Positions 8,932 through 17,157 of a stretch of DNA of 64,000 nt are shown one piece after another. Source of the DNA: AC-32 sp963717475 (GTDB lineage: Bacteria > Actinomycetota > Thermoleophilia > Gaiellales > Gaiellaceae). Where the stretch lies: contig OY970337.1 in assembly GCA_963717475.1 (NCBI GenBank), positions 2,170,001 to 2,234,000 of the forward strand. The letters run 5' to 3'. Positions within the stretch are counted from its first letter, which is position 1; every line of letters begins with the position of its first letter. The notes beneath the pieces were generated by a model. The model was not told the origin of the DNA and ran no database searches. It saw only the letters and a program-made list of their open reading frames with translations. The position numbers were made by a program, and so were the translations under genes.

Positions 8932-9950
8932 GCCGAAAGACGCGCGTCGCGGTTCTCCTCGGCGGCAAGTCGTCGGAGCACGAGATCTCGCTCGCCTCGG
9001 CGCGCTCCGTGCTCGAAGCACTCGACCCCGAGCGCTACGAGGCCGTCACCGTCGAGATCGGCCGCGACGGGCGCTGGGAGCTCGGCACGGGCGAGGGCGA
9101 GGCCGACGGCTCGGTCGCCGAGACGCTGCCGGTGCCCACTGCGCAGGTGCCGGCCACCCTCGGCGAGGTCGACGTCGTGTTCCCGGTGCTGCACGGGCCC
9201 TTCGGCGAGGACGGGACCGTTCAGGGCCTGCTCGAGCTCGCCGGGGTTCCCTACGTCGGCGCGGGCGTGCTCGGCTCCGCGCTCGCGATGGACAAGGACG
9301 TCTTCAAGGCCGTGATGCGCGACCGCGGAGTCCCGGTCACGCGCAACATCACGCTTCGACGAGGCCAGGCGCCCGACAACCCCTTCGGCTACCCGGTCTT
9401 CGTGAAGCCCGCCCGCCTCGGCTCGTCGGTCGGGATCTCGAAGGTCGCCTCGAAGGAAGAGCTGCCCGCAGCGGTCGAGCTCGCGTTCCAGCACGACGAG
9501 AAAGTGCTCGTCGAGGAGTTCGTCGACGGCGTCGAGGTCGAGTGTGGCGTGCTCGGGAACGACCAGCCGCTCGCCTCGCTTCCCGGCGAGATCGTCTCGC
9601 ACGGGTTCGGCGGCGCCGACTGGTACGACTACTCGGCCAAGTACGACGAGGGCGGCATGGACCTCGTCGTCCCGCCGCGCCTGCCGCAGGAAACCGTCGA
9701 GCGCGTGCAGGAGCTCGCGGTGAGCGCCTTCGTCGGCGGCGAGTGCGAGGGCATGGCGCGGGTCGACTTCTTCGTCCGCGGTGAAGGCGAGGTGCTGCTG
9801 AACGAGCTGAACACGATCCCGGGCTTCACCGCGACGAGCGTCTACGCGAAGCTGTTCGAAGCGTCCGGGATCCCGTACCCCGAGCTGGTCGACCGCCTCG
9901 TCCAGCTGGCGGTCGAGCGCCACGAGCGCCGCTCGCGGCTTCGGTACTAG
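8928..9950 (+). CDS. ddl: D-alanine--D-alanine ligase
   Basis: 340 residues. ATP-grasp enzyme that joins two D-alanines for the peptidoglycan stem peptide. Diagnostic segments are VAVLLGGKSSEHEISLAS at the N-terminus, HGPFGEDGTVQGLLELAG, VKPARLGSSVGISKV, and NELNTIPGFTATSVY near the C-terminus. It starts at GTG 8928, overlapping the pknB stop as GTGA, so it is translationally coupled to pknB. In mycobacteria the PknB cluster does not contain ddl; its presence here extends the wall-synthesis theme of the operon. It is convergent with the following kinase gene, and the two stop codons share a CTAG. Confidence 0.95.
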   Translation: MSRKTRVAVLLGGKSSEHEISLASARSVLEALDPERYEAVTVEIGRDGRWELGTGEGEADGSVAETLPVPTAQVPATLGEVDVVFPVLHGPFGEDGTVQGLLELAGVPYVGAGVLGSALAMDKDVFKAVMRDRGVPVTRNITLRRGQAPDNPFGYPVFVKPARLGSSVGISKVASKEELPAAVELAFQHDEKVLVEEFVDGVEVECGVLGNDQPLASLPGEIVSHGFGGADWYDYSAKYDEGGMDLVVPPRLPQETVERVQELAVSAFVGGECEGMARVDFFVRGEGEVLLNELNTIPGFTATSVYAKLFEASGIPYPELVDRLVQLAVERHERRSRLRY

Positions 9951-11422
9951 CTCTTCGCCGTTACCTCGTTGACGTGCACCGAGCTGTTCGAGCCGAGGTC
10001 GGTGATCCAGACGACGTAGTACCGCGCAGCCGATCCGTGAAGCTTGAAGACGGTCGTCCCGTTCACGAGCTGTGAGCTCGAGACCGGCGTGAACGGCCCT
10101 CCGGCCGACGAGCCGGCCTCGATCTCGGCCGTGTAGCCGCCGGTGTCGGTGGTGACCGTGACCTGCGAGAGCTTCCGCGCCTTGCCGGCGTCGAGCACGA
10201 CGCCGACGCCGTTCTTGTTCAGGCCGCCGCTGTAGTGCTCGGTCTCCCAGTACGTCTGGCTGCTGCCGTCGGCCGCGAGCCTCACCCGCTCTGGATGCTC
10301 GACGCGGTTGTCGCCCTGGGGGTCGTACGACGCGGCGCCCGCGAGATGGACCGGCTTCGAGGCGGCTTTCTTTCCCACTCCGACCAGCGGCTTGAAGTTG
10401 GTGGGCGAGCCGGTGATCGCGAAGGCGATCGCGAAGATTCCGCCCAGGACCGCGAGCCCGGCGAGCAAGAGGATCAGCGGCCAGATCGTGGGCCGTCCGA
10501 CCGGCGGCCGGGCGGCGCGCCGGGAGCGCCAGTCCGTCGCGGGCGCGGGAGCCACGACGAGCGTCTCCTCACCAGGTCCCGTCCCGTTCGCGCCCGGGTG
10601 GGCCAGACACGCCTCGAGCTCCGCCGCGAGCTCGTCCATCGACGCGAACCGCTGCCGCGGCTCCTTCGCCATCGCCCTCTGGATCGCGCCATCGAGGCGG
10701 GGCGAGACATCCGGCCGCAGCGCACGCACGCTCGGTACCGGGTCGTTGATGTGCCGCATCGCGACGGCGACGAAGTTCTCGCCGCGGAAGGGCAGCTCGC
10801 CGGTCAGCAGCTCGTAGAGGACGACGCCGAGCGAGTAGACGTCCGTCTGCACGGTCGCGCGCGAGCCGCGGGCCTGCTCGGGAGCGATGTAATCGCTCGT
10901 CCCGAGCACCGTCCCGGTCTGCGTGATTCCGTCCCGCACGTCGAGCGAGCGCGCGATCCCGAAGTCGGTCACCTTCGCCTCAGCGCCGTCCGCGAGCAGC
11001 ACGTTCTGCGGCTTCACGTCGCGGTGGCAGAGCCCGTGCTCGTGCGCGAACGCGAGCGCGCGAGCGATCTGCAGCCCGAGCTCGACGGCCTCGTGCTCCG
11101 GGAGCGGCGCCTCCCGCTGGATCAGGCTCTTCAGGTTCTCGCCGGCGACGTACTCGAAGACGATGAACTGGCGGCCGTTCTGCTCGCCGCGGTCGATGAC
11201 CGTGACGATGTTCGGATGCGAGAGCGCGGCGACGACGCGGGCCTCGTGGCGGAAGCGCTCCACGTGCTCGCCGTCCTCGCCGAACTGGTCGTGCAGGACC
11301 TTGAGCGCGACGTCGCGTTCGAGCAGGCGGTCGTGCGCCCGATAGACGCTCGACATCCCGCCCGTGCCTACGACCTCTTCGAGCTCGTACCGATCCGCGA
11401 TCAGCTCGCCGACCACAACCAA
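9947..11422 (-). CDS. Ser/Thr protein kinase with extracytoplasmic discoidin-like domain
   Basis: 491 residues. Kinase domain ~11-270: VVGTGGMSSVY, Lys41, HRDVKPQN with Asp135, DFG at 153-155, APEQARG. After a low-complexity linker, one transmembrane segment lies at ~318-341 (IWPLILLLAGLAVLGGIFAIAFA). The remaining ~130 residues outside the membrane contain features resembling an F5/8-type (discoidin) carbohydrate-binding fold (NRVEHPERVRLAADGSSQTYWETEHY, then VGVVLDAGKARKLSQVTVTT and YYVVWITDLG). This suggests sensing of a surface glycan, but the domain call is by resemblance only. It is last in a minus-strand group behind a DUF4015-like gene and gabT. Confidence 0.85.
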   Translation of the reverse strand: MVVVGELIADRYELEEVVGTGGMSSVYRAHDRLLERDVALKVLHDQFGEDGEHVERFRHEARVVAALSHPNIVTVIDRGEQNGRQFIVFEYVAGENLKSLIQREAPLPEHEAVELGLQIARALAFAHEHGLCHRDVKPQNVLLADGAEAKVTDFGIARSLDVRDGITQTGTVLGTSDYIAPEQARGSRATVQTDVYSLGVVLYELLTGELPFRGENFVAVAMRHINDPVPSVRALRPDVSPRLDGAIQRAMAKEPRQRFASMDELAAELEACLAHPGANGTGPGEETLVVAPAPATDWRSRRAARPPVGRPTIWPLILLLAGLAVLGGIFAIAFAITGSPTNFKPLVGVGKKAASKPVHLAGAASYDPQGDNRVEHPERVRLAADGSSQTYWETEHYSGGLNKNGVGVVLDAGKARKLSQVTVTTDTGGYTAEIEAGSSAGGPFTPVSSSQLVNGTTVFKLHGSAARYYVVWITDLGSNSSVHVNEVTAKS

Positions 11423-11446
11423 GAAGTGTGCCCGTCTTGCGCCGGG

Positions 11447-12769
11447 CTAAGCCACGGAAGCTTCGAGCGCCTGCTCCCAGACGTCCAGCGCTTCATCGAG
11501 CTCCGCATCCGAGAGCACGAGCGGGCAGAGGACGCGGATGCAGTTCGAGTAGATGCCCGACTTGAGCAGCAGCAGCCCGCGACCGGCCGCCTCCTCGACG
11601 ATCCTGCTCGCGATGTCGGCATCCGGCGTCTTCGACTCGCGGTCCGAGACGAGCTCGATCGCGAGCATCGCGCCGAGACCGCGGACATCACCGATGGCGT
11701 CCCAGCGCTCCTGCCAGCCGAGCATGCGCGCGCGAATCGTCTCGCCGATCGCGTCCGCGCGCGCAACGAGCCCTTCCTCCTCGATCACGTCGAGCACGGC
11801 GAGGGCCGCGGCCTGCGCGACCGGATTTCCGACGTAGGTGCCTCCGATCGCCGAGTCGCCGGGCGCGTCCATGATCTCGGCGCGGCCGATCACGCCGGAA
11901 AGCGGCAGGCCGGCGGCGATCGACTTCGCGACCGTGATCAGGTCGGGCTCGACGCCCGAGTGCTCGATGGCCCACATCCGGCCGGTGCGCGCGAAGCCGG
12001 TCTGGACCTCGTCGACGACGAGAACGATCCCGTGCTCGTCGCAGATCTCCCGCACGCCGCGCACGAACTCGGGCGGCGCGACCACGAAGCCGCCTTCGCC
12101 CTGTACCGGTTCGAGCACGATCGCGGCGATGTTCTCGGCCGCGACTTGCGTAACGAACGCGCGCTGCAGAGCCTCGAGGGCTTCTGCGGCGCTCGGGCCG
12201 CGGTACTCGTTCGGGAACGGCACGCGGTAGACCTCCGGCGCGAACGGCCCGAGGCCCGCCTTGTACGGGTGGGTCTTCGAGGTGAGGCTGAGCGCGAGCA
12301 GCGTCCGGCCGTGGAAGCCGCCCTCGAAGGCGACCACGCCGGGCCGGCCGGTGTGGATGCGGGCGAACTTGATCGCGTTCTCGACGGCCTCGGCGCCCGC
12401 GTTGAAGAACGCTGCCTTGGCCGGCTTGGGCACCGGCGCGAGCTCGCAGAGCCGCTCGGCGAGCGAGATGTAGACCTCGTACGGGACGATCGTGAAGTCG
12501 GTGTGCGAGAAGCGCGAAAGCTGCTCCTGCGCCGCCGCGACGACCTGCGGGTTCGAGTGGCCGACGTTCAGGCAGCCCACGCCGCCGGTGAAGTCGATAA
12601 ACGTGTTGCCGTCGACGTCGGTCAGCGTGGCGCCCCGACCCTCCGCAACGACCACGGGCAGGAACACCGAAAGCGGGTCCGCGACGACGCGCTGCTTGCG
12701 CTCGAGGATCTCCCGGGAGCGCGGCCCTGGAATCTCGGTCCGCAGCTCGATCGTGCGCGTCATCGCCAT
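11447..12769 (-). CDS. gabT: Class III aminotransferase, GabT-like (4-aminobutyrate aminotransferase)
   Basis: 440 residues, PLP-dependent fold I. Recognisable parts: DVDGNTFIDFTGGVGCLNVGH, NAGAEAVENAIKFAR, FHGRTLLALSLTSK, VLVVDEVQTGFARTG, and the PLP lysine in LITVAKSIAAGLPLSG. The extent and motifs fit 4-aminobutyrate/2-oxoglutarate aminotransferase, which makes succinate semialdehyde and glutamate; related omega-aminotransferases (5-aminovalerate, acetylornithine) cannot be excluded. The start is ATG at 12769, with a second ATG two codons on. No succinate-semialdehyde dehydrogenase is adjacent. The gene lies 29 bp after the DUF4015-like gene and 24 bp before the kinase gene, all on the same strand. 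Confidence 0.85.
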   Translation of the reverse strand: MAMTRTIELRTEIPGPRSREILERKQRVVADPLSVFLPVVVAEGRGATLTDVDGNTFIDFTGGVGCLNVGHSNPQVVAAAQEQLSRFSHTDFTIVPYEVYISLAERLCELAPVPKPAKAAFFNAGAEAVENAIKFARIHTGRPGVVAFEGGFHGRTLLALSLTSKTHPYKAGLGPFAPEVYRVPFPNEYRGPSAAEALEALQRAFVTQVAAENIAAIVLEPVQGEGGFVVAPPEFVRGVREICDEHGIVLVVDEVQTGFARTGRMWAIEHSGVEPDLITVAKSIAAGLPLSGVIGRAEIMDAPGDSAIGGTYVGNPVAQAAALAVLDVIEEEGLVARADAIGETIRARMLGWQERWDAIGDVRGLGAMLAIELVSDRESKTPDADIASRIVEEAAGRGLLLLKSGIYSNCIRVLCPLVLSDAELDEALDVWEQALEASVA

Positions 12770-12798
12770 GTCGTGACGATATCTCAGCGAGCGGAAGT

Positions 12799-13974
12799 TC
12801 AGGGAGCGAGCGCGCCGGGCGTGTAGAGCCCGAGCGGGTTCCAGAGCAGGAAGCCCTGGGCGCCGTGTGCGCGCGCCGCTGCGATCTGCGCCTGAACGTC
12901 CTGCAGGGTGTACGTGCGGCCGAGCGAGAAGTCCTGCAGCCACGGGAGCAGGCGCGTCTTGCGCCCCTCGAGCGCGCGGCGGAAGTCTGTGAGCGAGCGC
13001 GAGACGACGAGGCCCGGCGAGTCGTCCGGCGACGAGATCCCGTACTCGCCGGAGTTGTAGTGCGACGGGTACGTCATCGGGTAGACGCCGTCGAGGTAGC
13101 GCGAGACGCGGCGCGGCAGCTGCCCGATCCCGAGGTCACGCGTCGCCGAGAGCCCGAAGACGTCGGCCGAGACGCGCACGTGCAGCGGGTGCAGGCGCTT
13201 GGCCGCGTACTTGGCGAAGGCGGGAATCGTCCATTTCATCGCCTGCGGATGCGGGCCCGGATACCGGATCAGCGAGAGATCGCCGTCGCTCGGGAAGCGG
13301 ACGTAGTCGAACTGGATCTCGTCGAAGCCCGCCTTTGCGGCGGCTGCCGCGATGTCGACGTCGTAACGCCAGACGCGCCGGTCGTACGGGTTCGTCCAGC
13401 CGAGACCGCCGCTCGTGTGCCAGACGGAGCCGTCCGGCATGTGCACGGCCAGGTCGGGCCGCTTCTCCGAAAGCACTGGGTCCTCGAACGTGACCACGCG
13501 GCCGATCAGGTAGATGCCGCGCGAATGCACGAGCCGGACGACGCGCTTCACGTTGTAGTAGCGGCCCGCGGCGCCGGTGCGAATCGCGAGCGGAACGCTG
13601 TGCGGGATGAACCCGACGCGGCCGTTCTCGTCCTTGACGTCGAGCTCGATCGCATTCAGGCCGGGGATGACGAGGTACTGCTGGAGCTTGCCGGGTAGCG
13701 AAGCGAGCGCCATCGTGACGTGGACGCCCCGGACCTCGTTCGGAGCCGGCACGTGGGCCGGAAGAGCAGGCCGCTCGTGGCGCGGCGTCGACGACTGCAA
13801 CTGCCTCGGGTGGGCCACCGGGTGGTGGCCGCTGCCCACGGCCCTCGCGCCGAGCGCGATCCCGGCCACGGCTGCGAGCAGGATTCCGATCGCGACCGTC
13901 CGCCTGATCCGAATCTGGCGCTGGCGCCGGCGCCGGCGCTCGCGGAAGTGTTCGTTCGGATCGAAGCCTGCCAT
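12799..13974 (-). CDS. DUF4015-type putative glycoside hydrolase, membrane-anchored
   Basis: About 391 residues from ATG 13974. A very basic cytoplasmic N-terminus precedes one transmembrane/signal-anchor helix (TVAIGILLAAVAGIALGA). The extracytoplasmic domain has the (beta/alpha)8-like signatures of the DUF4015 family: GVHVTMALASLPGKLQQYL, NAIELDVKDENGRVGF, FDEIQFDYVRFPSDGD, VSADVFGLS and DGVYPMTYPSHY. Family members are treated as putative polysaccharide hydrolases by distant similarity to GH13; the substrate is unknown. A TTG at 13989 is in phase and has a G-rich stretch upstream, so the start could be five codons earlier. It is divergent from dcd across ~40 bp. Confidence 0.8.
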   Translation of the reverse strand: MAGFDPNEHFRERRRRRQRQIRIRRTVAIGILLAAVAGIALGARAVGSGHHPVAHPRQLQSSTPRHERPALPAHVPAPNEVRGVHVTMALASLPGKLQQYLVIPGLNAIELDVKDENGRVGFIPHSVPLAIRTGAAGRYYNVKRVVRLVHSRGIYLIGRVVTFEDPVLSEKRPDLAVHMPDGSVWHTSGGLGWTNPYDRRVWRYDVDIAAAAAKAGFDEIQFDYVRFPSDGDLSLIRYPGPHPQAMKWTIPAFAKYAAKRLHPLHVRVSADVFGLSATRDLGIGQLPRRVSRYLDGVYPMTYPSHYNSGEYGISSPDDSPGLVVSRSLTDFRRALEGRKTRLLPWLQDFSLGRTYTLQDVQAQIAAARAHGAQGFLLWNPLGLYTPGALAP

Positions 13975-14015
13975 CGAGAGGGAGCGCAAGCATATGACCC
14001 CCGTAAACTCCGCGC

Positions 14016-14579
14016 GTGGTCCTCTCCGACCGGACGATCCGCCGCCTGCTCGAGGAAGGCCGCATCCAGATCGAGCCCTACGACGACTCGCTCTTGCAGC
14101 CCTCGAGCGTGGACGTCCGGGTCGACCGCCTCTTCCGCGTCTTCCACAACGCGCGCTATCCGTTCATCGATGTCAAGCAGCGGCAGGAGGACCTCACCGA
14201 GCTCGTCGAGATCGACGCCGACCGCGCGTTCATCCTCCACCCCGGCGAGTTCGTCCTCGGCTCGACCCTCGAGCGGATCGTGCTCCCGGACGACCTGGTC
14301 GCCCGGCTCGAGGGCAAGAGCTCACTTGGTCGCCTGGGCCTGCTGATCCACTCGACCGCCGGCTTCATCGACCCCGGCTGGGACGGCCACGTGACGCTCG
14401 AGCTCTCGAACGTCGCCAATCTCCCGATCACGATCTACTACGGGATGAAGATCGGCCAGCTCTCGTTCGTCCAGCTGACCGAGCCGGCCGAGACGCCGTA
14501 CGGCGCGGACAAGCTCGGCTCGAAGTACCAGGGCCAGCAGGGCCCGACGCCGAGCCGGTACTGGCAGAACTTCACCTAA
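14016..14579 (+). CDS. dcd: dCTP deaminase
   Basis: 187 residues from GTG 14016. It converts dCTP to dUTP (or to dUMP in bifunctional forms) for thymidylate synthesis. Signatures: LQPSSVDVRVD near the N-terminus, GSTLERIVLPDDLVARLEGKSS, and the catalytic segment STAGFIDPGWDGHVTLELSN, in which the glutamate acts as general base. The C-terminus SKYQGQQGPTPSRYWQNF matches the dCTP deaminase family. The length suits both mono- and bifunctional actinobacterial enzymes, and I cannot tell them apart here. It is divergent from the DUF4015-like gene and followed by an inverted repeat. Confidence 0.93.
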   Translation: MVLSDRTIRRLLEEGRIQIEPYDDSLLQPSSVDVRVDRLFRVFHNARYPFIDVKQRQEDLTELVEIDADRAFILHPGEFVLGSTLERIVLPDDLVARLEGKSSLGRLGLLIHSTAGFIDPGWDGHVTLELSNVANLPITIYYGMKIGQLSFVQLTEPAETPYGADKLGSKYQGQQGPTPSRYWQNFT

Positions 14580-14581
14580 AG

Positions 14582-14628
14582 CCCGACCCCTTCAGGCGCG
14601 TGACGCGCGGGTTTCGATCGGGGTCAGG
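14582..14628 (+). terminator. Nested inverted repeat after dcd, possible terminator
   Basis: CCCGACCCC (14582-14590) can pair with GGGGTCAGG (14620-14628) with one mismatch, enclosing a second hairpin GCGCG-TGA-CGCGC (14596-14608). It starts 3 bp after the dcd stop. There is no T-tract, so termination is only a possibility; it could also act on the following CBS gene leader. Confidence 0.35.
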
Positions 14629-14650
14629 CGGAAAGCAGTAGAGAAACTCC

Positions 14651-14658
14651 GAAAGGAG
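14651..14658 (+). promoter_or_regulatory. Strong ribosome-binding site deciding the CBS-protein start
   Basis: GAAAGGAG ends 4 bp before ATG 14663 but only 1 bp before GTG 14660. This favours the ATG as the start of the CBS protein. Confidence 0.6.
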
Positions 14659-14662
14659 CGTG

Positions 14663-15100
14663 ATGGGCACCAAAGTTGCAGATGTCATGACGCAGAGACC
14701 GCGTGCAGTGGCGCCTCAGACGCCTTTGACCGAGGTCGCCAAGGTCATGGAAGCCGAAGATGTCGGGGCGGTTCCGCTCGTCGAAGGCGATCGGCTCGTG
14801 GGGATCGTCACGGATCGCGACATCGTCGTCCGCGCGATCGCCAAGGGCAAGGATCCGAGCGGGATGCCGGCGTCCGAGGTCTCCTCGCGCGAGCTTCTCA
14901 CGGTGGGGCCCGACGACGACCTCGCGGATGCGCTGCAGGTCATGGCGCAGTACCAGGTGAGGCGTCTGGCCGTGACCGATGAGGACCGCCTCGTCGGCGT
15001 CCTCTCGCAGGCCGACATCGCCCTGCAGGGGAAGGACAAGGACACCGGACAGGTGCTCGAGGGCATCTCACGACAGCCGCAGGGCCCGCGCACGCCCTGA
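14663..15100 (+). CDS. CBS-domain pair protein
   Basis: About 145 residues made of two CBS motifs (~8-60 and ~72-125; VADVMTQRPRAVAPQTPLTE, VGIVTDRDIVVRA, VSSRELLTVGPDDDL, VGVLSQADIAL). Such stand-alone Bateman modules bind adenosine nucleotides and act as energy or redox sensors for partner proteins; no partner is fused here. The gene stands alone between dcd and a strong terminator hairpin. GTG 14660 is an alternative start one codon upstream, but the Shine-Dalgarno spacing favours ATG 14663. The ligand is not deducible. Confidence 0.85.
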   Translation: MGTKVADVMTQRPRAVAPQTPLTEVAKVMEAEDVGAVPLVEGDRLVGIVTDRDIVVRAIAKGKDPSGMPASEVSSRELLTVGPDDDLADALQVMAQYQVRRLAVTDEDRLVGVLSQADIALQGKDKDTGQVLEGISRQPQGPRTP

Positions 15101-15124
15101 CCTACCCCGTTCGAGTAGAGATTG

Positions 15125-15152
15125 GAGCGAGGCGCCTTCGGGCGCCTCGCTC
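15125..15152. terminator. 12-bp stem with TTCG tetraloop, convergent terminator
   Basis: A perfect 12-bp stem (15125-15136 with 15141-15152) closes a C(TTCG)G tetraloop. It lies between the CBS gene on the plus strand and the secreted-protein gene ending at 15186 on the minus strand. There is no T-tract on either side, as is common in high-GC Actinobacteria. Confidence 0.7.
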
Positions 15153-15185
15153 GCTACTGCCGGCCGTCGCTGGGAGCGAGCGAGC

Positions 15186-16007
15186 CTACGCTACGCGGCC
15201 GCAGGCGAGCTGCAGGTCCGGGAGCAGCGGCTTGGACGCCGGGTTCGTCAGCGACCAGCGGCCGCCGCCGGGTACCGCCACCGTCGCCGAGAGCGTGACG
15301 GAGGCGGGCAGCGAATAGCCCGTGGCCAGGCCGAACCAGCCCCGCGGGCACGCCTCGTTGACCACCCGATCGCCGGGCGGCAAGGGCGTCGTCGCGGTGA
15401 TCACGCGGACGTTGAGCCGCACCTGACGCGAGCCCGGAGGGCGCACGAGGGTCAGACAGGTTCCGTAGAGGACGGCGGGGCGGGCCCGTGCGCTGCCGTT
15501 CTCGACCGTGAACGAGAAGCGGTTGACGCTGCGCGTCGACTCCCGGACCTGAAGGGCCGGGCTGGAGATCGCGAAGCCCGCTCCTGCGGCGACGGTCCCG
15601 GCCGGGCAGCCCAGGCCGGCCTGTTTCTGGGCTCCGCCCGCAACCGAGATCTTTCGCTGCACGCGTGAGGCTCTGTAGTAGGGCGCAGAGCGGCCGCCCG
15701 GAAGGCCGAGGCACGTGGCTGCGACGCTCACGAACTGCGGATCGCCGGTCCGGTTGGCGAGGCGAAGGCTGACGGCGGAAGCGCCCGCGGGACGAATCGC
15801 GAGCGCGGCGGTTCCATCGCCCGCGGAGCGAACCCCGCCGCTGGCGGCGACCCAGCCGCGCGGACAGCTCACGGTGACGCTCTTGACGGCGTGAGCGCCG
15901 AGCGTGAACGAGCGCGCGACGTTCCGCGCGGAAGCGTCCCTGGGCAGCGCGGTAGGAGCGACGACGAGCGCCGCTGCCGCAGTCAGCGTGACGATCAACC
16001 TGCCCAA
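15186..16007 (-). CDS. Secreted protein with three cysteine-containing repeats, function unknown
   Basis: 273 residues. The N-terminus MGRLIVTLTAAAALVVAPTA is a signal peptide. The mature part contains three imperfect copies of one unit, each opening with a cysteine-proline-glycine pattern (SCPRGWVAASGGV, GCPAGTVAAGAGF, ACPRGWFGLATGY) and followed ~60 residues later by an isolated cysteine (AATCLGLP, YGTCLTLV, QLACGRVA). Each unit therefore probably has one disulphide and a beta-rich fold with alternating N-R-T-G turns. I recognise no enzyme motif. It stands alone, divergent from an epimerase gene, and is likely a surface or secreted structural or binding protein. Confidence 0.7.
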   Translation of the reverse strand: MGRLIVTLTAAAALVVAPTALPRDASARNVARSFTLGAHAVKSVTVSCPRGWVAASGGVRSAGDGTAALAIRPAGASAVSLRLANRTGDPQFVSVAATCLGLPGGRSAPYYRASRVQRKISVAGGAQKQAGLGCPAGTVAAGAGFAISSPALQVRESTRSVNRFSFTVENGSARARPAVLYGTCLTLVRPPGSRQVRLNVRVITATTPLPPGDRVVNEACPRGWFGLATGYSLPASVTLSATVAVPGGGRWSLTNPASKPLLPDLQLACGRVA

Positions 16008-16060
16008 GCCGCAGTTACCTGCTTCGTAACGTACTCCAGGACGGTCGTAGAATCGAGCAC

Positions 16061-16955
16061 GTGATCCTGGTCACCGGCGCCACGGGGTTCGTCGGGCCGA
16101 AGGTCGTCCACGCACTGCGTGAGCGCGACCTCGCGGTTCGGTGCCTCGTTCGCGACCCCGCGGGCGGCTCGGCCGAGAGGCTCGCTGCCTCGGGCTGCGA
16201 GCTCGAGCCAGGCGACATGACCGACCCCACCTCGCTGCGCAGGGCGGTCGAGGGTTGCGACGTGGTCGTCCACCTCGTCGCGATCCGCCAGGGCCGGGCC
16301 GAGGAGTTCCGCCGGGTCATGGAGCAGGGCACCGCCGACCTCGCCTCGGCCGCGCAGGAGGCGGGCGTCCGGCGCTTCGTGCTGATGAGCGCCCTCGGCA
16401 CGAGCGAGGAGACGAAGGACCTCGTCCCCTACTACCACGCGAAGTGGGAGATGGAGCAGACCGTCGCCGGCTCGCCGCTGGAGCACGTGATCTTCCGGCC
16501 GAGCTTCGTCTTCGCCGGCCGACGGCGGGATCCTCCCGACCTTCCGCAGGCTCGCGCGCGTCGCGCCGGTGACCCCGGTGATCGGCGGAGGCCGCCAGCG
16601 CATCCAGCCCGTCTGGATCGACGACGTCGCCGCCTACTTCGCCGCCTCCGTGGACAAGCCCGAGGCGGCGGGACGCATCTTCGAGCTCGGGGGCCCGGAT
16701 GTCGTCAGCTGGAACGAGTTCTGGACGCGGCTCAAGCGGGCCCTCGGTATCCGCCGGCCGACGATGCACGTCCCCGTCGGCCTGATGCGGGCGAACGCGC
16801 TCGTCACCGAGCGGCTGCCGGGCAACATCCCGCTCACCCGCGACCTGCTGACGATGCTCGAGCACGGCGACAACGTCGTCTCGAACGACGATGCCGTGCA
16901 GACGTTCGGCCTGCCGCTCGTCCCGCTCGACGAGCAGCTCCGGCGGGCCGTCTAG
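16061..16955 (+). CDS. NAD(P)-binding NDUFA9/epimerase-like protein (frameshifted)
   Basis: Atypical short-chain reductase. The Rossmann motif TGATGFVGPKVVHAL opens the protein from GTG 16061, followed by DMTDPTSLRRAVEGCDVVVHL, LMSALGTSEE and the YYHAKWEMEQ segment with the catalytic-type Tyr/Lys. A +1 shift near 16519 separates VIFRPSFVF from DGGILPTFRRLARVAPVTPVIGGG; the C-terminal part continues to the stop at 16953-16955 (~297 residues in total). This resembles the complex-I-associated NDUFA9/YbjT family of NAD(P)H-binding proteins, whose substrate is often unknown. One extra base explains the break. Confidence 0.8.
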
Positions 16956-16985
16956 AAAAGAAAAGGGGCCGCCCGAAGACGGCCC
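16955..16985 (-). terminator. Intrinsic terminator of a minus-strand transcript
   Basis: Read on the minus strand, a G+C stem of nine pairs (one G-U) closes a UUCG loop (16964-16985) and is followed by TTTTCTTTT. On the plus strand the downstream side has no T run. The terminator therefore belongs to a transcript entering from ~17150, not to the epimerase gene. Confidence 0.75.
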
Positions 16986-17128
16986 CAGTTCCGGTGACCA
17001 GCGTTTGGATTGGTAGAGGCGCTTCCGGCCGGCTCCTCAACTGCCGGCGGCGCGAGGTCGCGAGCCCCCTACGCTGGCTAGACGATTCCCCGTAGGTCCC
17101 GGGGACGCGCCTCTACCCGCTGGTACCT
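16986..17128 (-). ncRNA. Candidate structured RNA upstream of the terminator
   Basis: A long-range helix closes this segment: 16996-17002 pairs with 17117-17123 (7 bp), and after an 8-nt bulge 17011-17021 pairs with 17106-17116 (11 bp, perfect). The enclosed ~84 nt contain further complementary segments (CTACG near 17069 with CGTAG near 17090; CCCC near 17087 with GGGG near 17099; CGCGA/TCGCG near 17051-17061). It ends on the minus strand in a textbook intrinsic terminator. I do not recognise tmRNA, RNase P, SRP or 6S motifs. It could be an independent small RNA or the structured 3' end of the O-methyltransferase transcript. Confidence 0.45.
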
Positions 17129-17153
17129 CCACTGCCCGTACTTGAAGATTTCA
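17112..17153 (-). CDS. Possible 13-residue peptide with a very strong ribosome-binding site
   Basis: GTG 17153 opens a 13-codon frame (MKSSSTGSGGTSG) ending in TAG at 17112-17114, inside the start of the structured RNA. Ten bases upstream lies a near-perfect anti-16S sequence. With one base missing after GTGAAA, the alternative phase would read a more protein-like 25-residue peptide (MKIFKYGQWRYQRV...). Either could be a leader peptide or a tiny protein. Support is limited to the ribosome-binding site and spacing. Confidence 0.25.
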
Positions 17154-17157
17154 CTAT

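Noticed and set aside
5016..9950. A 1644-codon open frame on the plus strand
   Set aside because: It is a composite: an antisense-like phase through rodA and pknB that happens to join the N-terminus of pbpA and the whole of ddl. Only those two parts match protein families.
10235..12826. An 863-codon plus-strand frame opposite the kinase and gabT
   Set aside because: Arginine/aspartate-rich shadow of GC-rich codons; no domain, while the opposite strand encodes two clear families.
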